The notes under the pieces were generated by a model. That model was not told the origin of the DNA and did not search any database. It worked only from the letters and a program-made list of their open reading frames with translations. A DNA stretch of 52,625 nucleotides from an uncultured Lewinella sp. (GTDB taxonomy: Bacteria > Bacteroidota > Bacteroidia > Chitinophagales > Saprospiraceae). Of this stretch, positions 1 to 8,587 are shown in pieces; the first letter of the stretch is position 1, and every line of letters starts with the position of its first letter. The position numbers and the translations under genes were made by a program. The stretch spans positions 1-52,625 of the forward strand of contig CAJXPD010000034.1 in the NCBI GenBank assembly GCA_913057785.1. Direction: 5' to 3'.

Positions 1-167
1 CCTTTTTCCCAGAGAGAGTTGGAATAAGCTGCATTTACAGATCATATTTTTTGGACGTCAATACTGTCCAGCCCGTGGCCATGACCCATATACTTGCCCC
101 ATTTGCAGTAAGTATGGAAGGCGGACGATGTTCAAGTAAATCCATCATAGGGAAGAGCAGATTATAA
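1..167. other. Unassigned left edge
   Basis: No gene can be assigned here. On the plus strand a frame is open from base 3 to a TAA at 165-167 (54 codons), which could be the 3' end of a gene truncated by the window edge. On the minus strand there is a 37-residue ATG frame from 148 to 35. I recognise neither peptide. A plus-strand gene would converge on the tamL-like fragment that ends at 168. Confidence 0.2.
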
Positions 168-1259
168 TTAAAAGGGGTAACCCAGGACTAGATTGAAGGC
201 GATATCTTTGAATTGGAACTTCTGTAGGTCTACCCAATAACTCCTTTCTCGTGCGATCCCATCCATTGCCCTTTCACCTGGAAAAGGATTACGAAGCTTT
301 ATCCCCATATCCAAACCTAGAATAACGTAAGTGAAGTCGAATCGAATACCCATTCCCCCTCCCAAAGCAATTTGCTTGTAGAAAGGATCATTGACTGGGT
401 CTGCGCCCGCCGAAGTGCAGTCCGAAAAGGTCTGTCTTCGGAAGAGGAATTGAGAGCCGCAACGAGAAGGATCATGCCTCAGTGTCCAGACATTTCCTCC
501 GTCCAGAAATAGCGCCCCTTTTAGCATCCAAAAAATATCAAATCGATATTCTAAGTTGAAGATCAGTTTTAGATCTCCGGTTTGATAAAAGCGGGTGGAA
601 TTTTGCAGGCGCTCTTCTACCGTCAAGGGGTCAAGAAATCCACCTGGACCCAGTTCGCGAGGAAACCAAGCTCGCAGGCTATAGGAACCGCCAGCAAAGA
701 ATTGCTTCACGTATGGAACATCTGAGGTGTAACCGAATGGAGCGGCAATACCAAAGTTTATTCGACCTGCAATCAACTGTTTGGAGTTAATGTCAAAATA
801 TCTCCGATAATCCAGATCAAACTTTAGATACTGAGAAAAGTCAATGGTGTTATTGAGCCTAAATATGGTGGCTGAATCTCGAAAGGCGTTGTACAGCTCG
901 TTGGCAGCCCATATCTCTGCACCAGCTACCTCAAAGGAAAAACTTATATTTCGACGACCATTGAGTCTATTGGGAGTACCCGTGTTTACGTAACTCAATT
1001 GTCGGAAAAGAAGGCTAACGAATAGTTGTTGACCAAAACTTCTTTGCAAGAAGTCATTGGTGGCTAAAACGGTATCAAATTGTGGTCGAGTATTGGGAAG
1101 CAGCAGGTCAATACCTACATGGTCGATGATATAGCGTTTACTACTACTACGCTGCAAATCATATCCATAGGAGGCATTGAAGAAGTTGTACTGATACCAA
1201 TCAAGAAGTAGAATGTAATTGTAGCTGGCTGAAATCCTGGTTCGGGCATCCTCCTCCAT
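168..1259 (-). pseudogene. TamL-like Omp85 protein, C-terminal beta-barrel fragment
   Basis: This 363-residue frame is the C-terminal barrel half of an Omp85/BamA-TamA family outer-membrane protein. It has the family's alternating aromatic strands, a loop containing FFAGGSYSLRAW and a terminal strand ending NLVLGYPF, typical of the Bacteroidota lipoprotein TamL. It has no signal peptide, so it cannot be exported alone. The ATG at 1259 lies inside a longer open frame, and the matching N-terminal half sits directly upstream in another frame (1312-2484). The two are most simply one gene broken by a frameshift, probably with an internal deletion. A sequencing or assembly error is an alternative. 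TamL is thought to work with the inner-membrane protein TamB in envelope assembly. Confidence 0.8.
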
Positions 1260-1311
1260 TACTTCATAATAATCATCTCCTAGTAGTTTTGTGTTCTTAC
1301 CCGTTGGGATG

Positions 1312-2484
1312 CTATTTAGAATCTTCCATCCCCCTAAATAGTCGCGAAATCCCCAATAAGTTAGGATTACTCACGGAGGAATTGGATCGATTCGTGTAAT
1401 TCAGTTCAAAATCAGCCCCCAGTTCCATTTTGTAATCTGGAGTTAATTCTACCCTGAAATTGATCACGTTCTTGCGAATACTATCTATGTCTTGGCGTAT
1501 CCGTACAAAACGATAGGTGCCCAGATCCGAAAGATTCTTGTTGGATTTGTCAAAATTTTCTTGACTGAACAGTTCTCCTGGCCTCAAGTACATGGCCTGT
1601 ATAATCGTCTTAGGACGAATATCATTTCCTCGATTCCCAAAAAAGAATCGATAACCACCAATAATGGTGTCCATTCGACTACTATTGCTCAGCGCTGGAT
1701 CGAAATCAGTATGGATCTCAATAGCCCCAACGCTATACTGCTGATGTACTGTATCCCCAAAAGGAGGGAGAAGGTTAAGGTATATATTCGCTTTTCCGGT
1801 CTCTAAGCTTGTATCCACCTCCAATTGATCAAAGTGGTAGCTGTATAGATCTGCAAACCCGTGGTTGTTCATGTATTTGGAAATCCGCTGCTTATCCTTG
1901 GTGAACAAATCAAGGTCAAGGACTTCACCGGGTTTCAGGTAGCTATCTTCCTTGATGGTATGGAGAATCGAATCGACCAAGGGATCCGGGCTTTCAAAAA
2001 ACACACTATCAATTTGGAATTGAGGGCCGGAATTTATGTAGTAAGTAACGTATACTTTTTTCTTCTTTATTCGAGGAGCCGGAACATCAATAGTCACGCG
2101 ATAAAAGCCTTTTCGCTTCAAATACTTTTCCATGTCCAACTTGGTTTCCTCGACTAGGCTTTCGTCAAAGATCGTTGGTGCTTCCCCAATAGAGTTTCGC
2201 TGGAATCGATCGAGCTGAGTGGTATCTCCAGCATCAGCACTGCGCAAATAAAACCATTCTCTAGGAAAAACGAAGAAGAACTTTCCGTTGGGCTTTTGTT
2301 TGTGCAGAAGACTCAGCTCGTAATTGACGGTACGCTTATCCTTGATCTTGTACTTAGGCTGGAAAACTACTGTATTTCCCTTTAGCAAATACTCATCCTC
2401 GCCGAGGTATTTGGCAGTGCCACAGGAAGCCAATAGGAACAGTAAGAGTATAGATTGAATTGTGTATTTTGCGATTCTATACAT
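1312..2484 (-). pseudogene. TamL-like Omp85 lipoprotein, N-terminal POTRA fragment
   Basis: This 390-residue frame begins with a lipoprotein signal peptide (hydrophobic stretch, then LLLFLLASC with Cys21 as the lipidation site). The GTAKYLGEDEYLLKGN segment after it is characteristic of Bacteroidota TamL. The rest resembles POTRA repeats leading to the start of the barrel at NPNLLGIS. The frame then stops after LFRGMEDSK, just where barrel strands should follow. The barrel continues in the +1 frame downstream (168-1259). It is divergent from the rRNA methyltransferase gene, with only 28 bp between the starts. Confidence 0.82.
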
Positions 2485-2512
2485 TATTTAACTTTCTGAA
2501 TATCAAGCGAGG

Positions 2513-3271
2513 ATGGCTCTTTCGAAAAATGAGATTAAATACGTAAAGTCACTGCACCTCAAGAAGTTTCGACAAAAGTATAATAATTTTATTGTTGAAG
2601 GTGATAAAATAGTGCGTGAATTACTAGCCTCCTCTAACTTCCAAATAGAAGGCCTTTACGCTGACGAAAACTGGCTTACTAAGCATGAGGATATTCTTCG
2701 TTTATACGATATTCCTGTACATGCTGTTTCCGGTACTGACTTGGAGCGAATTTCAACGCTTAAGACGCCCAATCAGGTGTTAGTTATTGTTCGCATGCCC
2801 ACTTTCCGCTATTCGCCTGACAAAATTAACAGTTCATTAAGTCTATACTTAGATGATATCAGAGATCCGGGGAACTTTGGGACGATTATGCGGATAGCTG
2901 ATTGGTTTGGAATCCCTTACGTTTTTTGTTCTCCTACCAGTGCTGCCTGGACCAACCCTAAAGTGATTCAAGCTTCTATGGGCGCTTTTTTACGGGTACA
3001 GGTACATGCCTTGGATTTGTCAGCCATACCTGCATTGGTCCCGGAACTTTCCATTTTTGGGATGGTCTTGGGTGGACAGCCTATTGCTGAGCTATCTAAG
3101 CCGGCTGCTGGTCTCATCGTGATTGGGAATGAAAGCAGAGGAATTTCGCAAAGTAATTTACCATATCTGACCCATCAGCTTACCATTCCAAGACATCCAC
3201 AAGGTGGCGCGGAGTCCCTAAATGCGGCCGTCGCAACCGGTATAATTTGTGCACAGTGGGGAATAGGGTAG
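2513..3271 (+). CDS. TrmH/SpoU-family RNA 2'-O-methyltransferase
   Basis: A 252-residue SPOUT-class methyltransferase that uses S-adenosylmethionine to methylate a ribose 2'-OH in rRNA or tRNA. All three SpoU motifs are present: LDDIRDPGNFGTIMRIADW (about 113-131), the IGNESRGIS loop (204-212) and IPRHPQGGAESLNAAVATG (225-243) forming the trefoil-knot SAM site. The N-terminal 100 residues, starting MALSKNEIKYVKSLHLKK, form the usual RNA-binding substrate domain. The length is typical. The exact target nucleotide cannot be read from sequence. The gene is divergent from the tamL-like gene and ends just before a strong shared terminator. Confidence 0.93.
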   Translation: MALSKNEIKYVKSLHLKKFRQKYNNFIVEGDKIVRELLASSNFQIEGLYADENWLTKHEDILRLYDIPVHAVSGTDLERISTLKTPNQVLVIVRMPTFRYSPDKINSSLSLYLDDIRDPGNFGTIMRIADWFGIPYVFCSPTSAAWTNPKVIQASMGAFLRVQVHALDLSAIPALVPELSIFGMVLGGQPIAELSKPAAGLIVIGNESRGISQSNLPYLTHQLTIPRHPQGGAESLNAAVATGIICAQWGIG

Positions 3272-3294
3272 AGGTAGGAGACAGGGGAAAATGG

Positions 3295-3330
3295 ACAATA
3301 GCCAAGCCCTTTTTAGGGCTTGGCTATTGT
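3295..3330. terminator. Bidirectional terminator, perfect 16-bp stem
   Basis: A perfect inverted repeat: ACAATAGCCAAGCCCT at 3295-3310, a TTTT loop, and its exact complement at 3315-3330. It lies between the convergent methyltransferase (ends 3271) and thioredoxin-like gene (ends 3347), so it can end transcription from both sides. Confidence 0.85.
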
Positions 3331-3346
3331 ATAAAGGATAGATGAC

Positions 3347-4483
3347 TTAGCCTTTAAGTGATCCGTCCTTTTCTAGAATTTTGACCAATTCTCTTTCGAT
3401 CTGCTGCGCGCCACGGAGGTTCAATGCGGCAATATTTCCATCTCGATCAATCATGAAAGTTCTAGGAATACTTCGAACACCGTAGGTGGCTGCTGGAAGT
3501 GACTCCCATTTCTTTAGATCCGATACGTGATACTCCCAGGCTAGTCCATCTTGAGCAATGGCATTTACCCAACGATCTTTGGAACGTTCTAGCAATTGGT
3601 TGACTTGGTCTTCCGATTGTACACGACTGCGGCTCCTCGTGTCAACGCCATCTAGAGAAACGCTAAAGACGGTGAACCCCTGCTTTTTATACTTCTCGTA
3701 TACTTTAACTACATGAGGGTTTTCACGACGGCAAGGTCCGCACCAGCTCGCCCAGAAGTCTAAAAGGACAATATTCCCCTTCAGATCCGCCAAGCTATAT
3801 TCTTTTCCACTAGGGCTCTTCAGCGCAATATCTGGAGCAGGCTGTCCTACTCTAACTTTCTGGTTAGCCATTTTTGCCTGTAGCTGTCTTTCAACTTGCG
3901 CGAGGTATTTACCGTATTCAACCGTATTGGCGTCGTTAGGCATATCAGCAACCAACCTGGCCTGAGCTTTCTTCTGCAAATCCAAGAAGTCAGGGTTTCC
4001 TCCCAAAGCCTTGTAGGCTACAAATGCGCCCAACAAAGGATTTGATACGGTATCAATAAAGTTTTCGATATCATCTGCTTGGTACTGTCTATTGACCAAG
4101 CCATTCATGATCTGAGCTAAGGCCTGTGAGGAACTTGAACCCGATACCGTAAAATTGTATTGCTGAATTGTATTGAGATCTCCAGTAATGGTTACTTTTT
4201 TCTCGCTTCCATCGAAGAAAAGGTTTACTCGTTTTGCTCCAATCCGGAAATTGTAGATACCGGGAGCAAGTGGTGTTTCAAAATTCATGGCAAAATTGCC
4301 ATTGGCGTCTAGGTCAGTCTTACCAATCACACTATTTGCTTTGCCCATCACAACCTGATCTAGGAATACCTGAAGGTTCTGCGCATTAGTTAGTGATCCT
4401 TCCACAGTTTGACCGGAAGGAGCGCAGGACCATTGCGTAAAGATCAGCGCAACAAATAGGATTAGAGTATATAGATTTTTCAT
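3347..4483 (-). CDS. TlpA-like thiol:disulfide oxidoreductase lipoprotein (DUF4369-like N-terminus)
   Basis: An envelope thioredoxin-fold protein. The C-terminal half (about 215-375) is an AhpC/TSA-redoxin domain with the active site FWASWCGPCRREN (Cys250 and Cys253, counted from the upstream TTG) and a cis-proline-region segment SIPRTFMIDRDG. The N-terminal half resembles the DUF4369 beta domain that often precedes such redoxins in Bacteroidota. The start is a lipoprotein signal with Cys in QWSC. I chose ATG 4483 (MKNLYT) over the TTG at 4489. The family reduces or exchanges disulfides, for example in cytochrome maturation. A cytochrome oxidase subunit lies next door, but 230 bp separate them. 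Confidence 0.9.
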   Translation of the reverse strand: MKNLYTLILFVALIFTQWSCAPSGQTVEGSLTNAQNLQVFLDQVVMGKANSVIGKTDLDANGNFAMNFETPLAPGIYNFRIGAKRVNLFFDGSEKKVTITGDLNTIQQYNFTVSGSSSSQALAQIMNGLVNRQYQADDIENFIDTVSNPLLGAFVAYKALGGNPDFLDLQKKAQARLVADMPNDANTVEYGKYLAQVERQLQAKMANQKVRVGQPAPDIALKSPSGKEYSLADLKGNIVLLDFWASWCGPCRRENPHVVKVYEKYKKQGFTVFSVSLDGVDTRSRSRVQSEDQVNQLLERSKDRWVNAIAQDGLAWEYHVSDLKKWESLPAATYGVRSIPRTFMIDRDGNIAALNLRGAQQIERELVKILEKDGSLKG

Positions 4484-4719
4484 GTCCAAATGGAATTTAT
4501 GAATAGCTAAAGTTTTTGGCAGGAAAATGGTAAAGTAGGTACCCGTCGAAGGGCCGACTAACCCCCATCTTCCGCGTGCTAAAGTACAAATTTATGAAGG
4601 ATTCCTGTCTTGTTATTAAGATCAATCCGCATTTAACATAGGCTTAAGAACCTTCACTGCAAGATGTCGCTAAGAACACACTTTCACTAATCAAGAAATA
4701 GATAAGATTTGTTGGATTT

Positions 4720-5421
4720 CTACTGGATAAGATAATTTACATAAAAGAAGATCACGAGATAGATCCATAGAATATCGAGGAAGTGCCAATAGATTGTCAA
4801 GAGGCGCAAACGCAAACGTTTTTCTGGATCAGAAAAATAGACGAGTACACTTACCGGTTCTTTCATATACTTATAGGCGCGCCAAAGGAATAACCCAAGG
4901 AAGGGGAGTCCTCCTATCACGTGGGCAAAGTGTAAGGCAGAAATCACGTACAAGTAACCAGCAGAGGGATCAGAGCTAAGGAATATCTGTTGGTCAAAGA
5001 GCTGATACCAAGCGAGACCTTGAGCGGCCATGAAAATTAGAGACAGGACAATCGTCAAGATCAGCATGCCTTGATAGCGTTCCGTAAGATCGGCCAAGTA
5101 GGCTTTTTTAGCTTGTAGCATGGCCCAACTGCTTCCGATAAGAATAACGGTGTTAAAGGCAAACAACCAGGGTAATTTCACCGGAGGAAGTCCATTTTGT
5201 ACTCTGGTATATACAAAAGCGGCACTCAAGGCCAGAAAAAGTACAGTAAGACTAAAGAGTAGGAGCATCAAGTAGATGTTATGCGGATGAAACGCAAAGT
5301 TTTGATACTCATCATATCTCGTCTCTTCTGGTGTTTGGCTCATATCGAAGCGTTTTGGATGTTCTGCAATGGGTGATGCTATGATGTCTTGATCCTTGGT
5401 CAATCTGTTTGTGGTTGGCAT
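4720..5421 (-). CDS. Cytochrome c oxidase subunit III (heme-copper oxidase)
   Basis: An integral membrane protein of 233 residues with about five hydrophobic helices, matching subunit III of aa3/caa3-type oxidases. Hallmarks are LSAAFVYTR in the first helix, YVISALHFAHVIGGLPFL with the conserved HxxHVxxG-like motif, and the C-terminal YWHFLDILWIYLVIFFYV. It stabilises the catalytic core of the terminal oxidase. The start is either ATG 5421 or the internal ATG at 5343 (MSQTPEETRYDEY). The longer N-terminus is polar and less typical. Other oxidase subunits are not in the window, so this may be a stand-alone copy. Confidence 0.92.
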   Translation of the reverse strand: MPTTNRLTKDQDIIASPIAEHPKRFDMSQTPEETRYDEYQNFAFHPHNIYLMLLLFSLTVLFLALSAAFVYTRVQNGLPPVKLPWLFAFNTVILIGSSWAMLQAKKAYLADLTERYQGMLILTIVLSLIFMAAQGLAWYQLFDQQIFLSSDPSAGYLYVISALHFAHVIGGLPFLGLFLWRAYKYMKEPVSVLVYFSDPEKRLRLRLLTIYWHFLDILWIYLVIFFYVNYLIQ

Positions 5422-5547
5422 TCGGTTCTTGGGGAAACGGCCGCTGATTTTCTACAGCTTGAACAAGGAATAATGGTACTTGTTCTAAGCCTCTTCTTTT
5501 TACTTCCGAAAATATTTACTTTTAAGCTTCATTGCAGAAAAGACGAT

Positions 5548-6390
5548 ATGAAAAAATGCCAGGAGTGCGGCACAGAACTACCCTTGGAGGCTAAGTTCTG
5601 TTTCAATTGTGGAGCCCCCCAACCTGAAATAAGGGAGCAAGAACAGGTAGTGTTGGAACCTGGTGCGGATCTCACGCAGCGCATTATCGATCAATTCTTT
5701 CCAGCTCTGCGAATCAGGATCAAAGAGGAGATGAGCGGGGGCGAATATGCCAGATATGCAGAAAGAGTTTATGAATCCGGTTTTCGAGATCTTTTGCACA
5801 GAAGAGCCGGAGGTATCGCTGATAAGATCGAACAATCTCATGCCGAAGGTTTGATAGATCAACAGGCCATAGACTATTGGATCGAAAAATTCAATAGTGA
5901 ATTGTTAGACTATTTCCTAATTCGACACTGCAAAGACTTAAATCCACTTCCTATACCAGAGGCTATTTTGCGTTATCAAGATGCTACCTGGCCTGCCTTG
6001 AATCTATTCCAGATGGCCTTGGATTATCTGGATTTCGCGCACGAAAAGGAGGTCGTCTATACTGATTTTCTGATCATGCCAATGGATAAATTGAAGAATG
6101 CCTCTAAGTCCTTTCTTTTTCCAGCTCCCAAGGAAAAAATCTTGCTGATCTGTGATCAAAGTTTGTTCGGGTCCTGCAAGGAAGGCTTTGCGCTGACTGA
6201 AAATGCTTTGTACTGGAAGGCTCATTTGGAAAAACCACAACAGGTCGCTTACAGCAATATCAAGTCTGTAGTGCGGAGCAAGGAGTGGTTAATGATCAAC
6301 GACAGCTTCTTCAACGTAAACTCGGGCTTCAATTTGAAAATGATGAAGCTACTCAAGAAAATTAAGCAGTTGCAGCAAAGTCCCATCTAG
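5548..6390 (+). CDS. Zinc-ribbon domain protein of unknown function
   Basis: I chose ATG 5548, which starts directly at MKKCQECGTELPLEAKFC. The preceding open frame gives no plausible N-terminus. Residues 4-22 form a CxxC...CxxC zinc ribbon (CQEC and CFNC). The remaining 260 residues are soluble and mixed alpha/beta. The last 90 or so (EKILLICDQSLFGSCKEGFALTENALYWK) resemble the PH-like or short-C-terminal-domain segments seen after zinc ribbons, but I cannot assign a substrate. It converges on the NhaC-type antiporter with only 3 bp between the stop codons. Confidence 0.8.
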   Translation: MKKCQECGTELPLEAKFCFNCGAPQPEIREQEQVVLEPGADLTQRIIDQFFPALRIRIKEEMSGGEYARYAERVYESGFRDLLHRRAGGIADKIEQSHAEGLIDQQAIDYWIEKFNSELLDYFLIRHCKDLNPLPIPEAILRYQDATWPALNLFQMALDYLDFAHEKEVVYTDFLIMPMDKLKNASKSFLFPAPKEKILLICDQSLFGSCKEGFALTENALYWKAHLEKPQQVAYSNIKSVVRSKEWLMINDSFFNVNSGFNLKMMKLLKKIKQLQQSPI

Positions 6391-6393
6391 CGC

Positions 6394-8457
6394 TTACTCA
6401 TCCACCTTAGTACCAAATCGCCATAGGAAAAGGAATAGCGATAGTAAACTAACAATCAAGAGCATAAAGCAGATCAGCCAACCCCCACCTAAAGCTGTAG
6501 AGATGCCACCTGCCAATGCACTAACTCCTCCAACCACCAGGGCATAAGGCAACTGTGTCCGAACGTGATCGATGTGGTTACAGTTGGAGGCCAGCGAGCT
6601 CAGGATGGTCGTGTCCGATATCGGTGAGCAATGATCCCCTAACACAGAGGCTGCCAAAACCACTGAGATCACATTGAAGAGGAGCTCAGTTGAATGTTCG
6701 TCCGCAATCCCTTGTGCTTGACAGATCGCCCAGGTGGTAGGTATGGCGATGGGATATAGAATTGCCATGGTACTCCAACTGGACCCAGTCGAGAAGGCAA
6801 TCAAAGCCGAAAGCACAAATATTAGGACAGGCATTAAATACGGATTGATGCTATCCTGCAGTACGGAAGTAAGGAAGGTTGCCGTATGTAATTCCTCTGT
6901 AGTAGTAGCTAGGGACCAAGCCAGGGTCAAAATGATTAAGGCCGGCAACATGGTCTTGAAACCTGTCGTCATGGTACTGATTGTATCGGCCAACTTCATG
7001 ATACGCCCCGAAAGGGTCATGATAATGGCAACCAATACTCCAGAAAGCGAAGCCCAAAGAAGCGCCACATATGAGTCAGCTGCACCAATCAATACACCCA
7101 ATTTCATAAAGAAGCCACCATCGGGGTTTGGGGTTAATGCCCCTAGATTAGACCAGACTGACCCCCAGGAAGCCGATAGGTTGTTAACGCCCTCATCGAT
7201 CAAGGAGGAATAACAACTGCTGATGCCAGTATCAATCAAACCGAATATGGTCATCAAGATCACTACACTTACGGGAACCACAGCATTGTACCATTTCAAT
7301 GGAGCGTTCGGTACAGGATCTAAGTTTTCCAACTCCTCTTCATGTCCGGCCACCTCACTAGCACTAGAAGAAACCTTACCTGTAGTTCTAGCACGCTGCT
7401 CGGCCTTCAACATGGGGCCGAAATCTCTTTTCAAATAGACCACCATCAAAATGAATGAGAGGGTCAAAATCGGATAGAAGGAGTACTTTAAAGAACTAAT
7501 GAATATGGAGTAAGGAGTAGTATTTTCGAAAGCTGCAATTTGACTTATACCATCATCAATGTAACCGAGTTCTGCCCCGATCCAGGTGGTGATGAAGGCG
7601 ACTGCAGCCACGGGAGCGGCAGTACTATCAACAATGTAGGCTAGTTTTTCTCGAGATATTTTGAATTTATCCGTAACAGAACGCATGGTATTACCCACGA
7701 TCAAAGTATTGGCGTAATCGTCAAAAAAGATGGCCACACCTAAGAGCCAGGTGATCGCCTGGGCACTCCTAGGAGAACGGGCATATTTAGATAAAGACTT
7801 GACAACACCTGCCATCCCACCATTTCGCGAGATGATCGCTACCATACCTCCAATCAACAAGGAGAAGATAATGACCGATAAGTGCCCGCCATCGTTCAGT
7901 GCCCCAATGATATATTTCTCAATAACTTGAAGGAAACTAAGTACGAAGTAGTACAGCGACTCTAAACGCATACCTCCTGCAATAAAGGCCCCGACCCAAA
8001 TTCCGACAAAAAGCGAAACCACTACCTCCTTGAAAATCAAGGCTAAGACGATAGCAATTAGCGGAGGTAAAACAGAGAGCCACATCGGAATCTTTCGCAA
8101 ACGGACACTTCCATTCGAACGTTTGGAAGCATGATAAAGCTGGTAGTCGCCATCTGGTGGATGTAACAACAACAATTCACCCGCTACGTCTACCTGCCGA
8201 TCCAACTGCCCTCTTCCTTTGTTAAAAACAATGGTTGAAGATTCACCATTGATGCTAATCTCTCCTTCTCCGTCCAAACCACTAGCGTTGAATACAATAT
8301 CATCATCTACCACGATCAAATCGTACGCTTGTATCCGCACTTGTTTCCGTTCTTGATCGGGTACGAGGCGAATATTGCTACTAGTGTCTTGTTGGCTCCA
8401 TAGGGCGGTGCTGAAAAAAAGGAGAAGGATGAAGCTTAGCAAAGAATGATTTCTCAT
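6394..8457 (-). CDS. NhaC-family Na+/H+ antiporter with N-terminal periplasmic domain
   Basis: From ATG 8457 (MRNHSLLSF) the protein has 687 residues. It starts with a cleavable-looking signal peptide ending in ALWSQ, then about 90 residues of beta-rich polar sequence. A polytopic membrane domain follows with NhaC hallmarks: GGMVAIISRNGGMAGVV, FFDDYANTLIVGNTMR, the GSSWSTMAILYPIAIP stretch and LGDHCSPISDTTILSS. NhaC proteins exchange Na+ for H+ at the inner membrane. The exported N-terminal domain is an addition to the basic family layout (usually about 450-500 residues). The upstream codon at 8481 is TTG and gives a poorer signal peptide. Confidence 0.9.
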   Translation of the reverse strand: MRNHSLLSFILLLFFSTALWSQQDTSSNIRLVPDQERKQVRIQAYDLIVVDDDIVFNASGLDGEGEISINGESSTIVFNKGRGQLDRQVDVAGELLLLHPPDGDYQLYHASKRSNGSVRLRKIPMWLSVLPPLIAIVLALIFKEVVVSLFVGIWVGAFIAGGMRLESLYYFVLSFLQVIEKYIIGALNDGGHLSVIIFSLLIGGMVAIISRNGGMAGVVKSLSKYARSPRSAQAITWLLGVAIFFDDYANTLIVGNTMRSVTDKFKISREKLAYIVDSTAAPVAAVAFITTWIGAELGYIDDGISQIAAFENTTPYSIFISSLKYSFYPILTLSFILMVVYLKRDFGPMLKAEQRARTTGKVSSSASEVAGHEEELENLDPVPNAPLKWYNAVVPVSVVILMTIFGLIDTGISSCYSSLIDEGVNNLSASWGSVWSNLGALTPNPDGGFFMKLGVLIGAADSYVALLWASLSGVLVAIIMTLSGRIMKLADTISTMTTGFKTMLPALIILTLAWSLATTTEELHTATFLTSVLQDSINPYLMPVLIFVLSALIAFSTGSSWSTMAILYPIAIPTTWAICQAQGIADEHSTELLFNVISVVLAASVLGDHCSPISDTTILSSLASNCNHIDHVRTQLPYALVVGGVSALAGGISTALGGGWLICFMLLIVSLLSLFLFLWRFGTKVDE

Positions 8458-8587
8458 CAGTAGTTTTTTAAAGTCCGGCAATGGCTATATGAATGACAAT
8501 TCCGGTTATTTTTACCCCTTTATATACTTTCAAAGCTTGTGAGAGGTTTCTTTTGCGGTAGATGTAGAAAAAGAGATTTAATACGTA

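Noticed and set aside
5389..5547. Extended N-terminus of the zinc-ribbon protein
   Set aside because: These 53 residues are hydrophobic and odd in composition and overlap the oxidase subunit III promoter region. The zinc ribbon starts immediately after ATG 5548.
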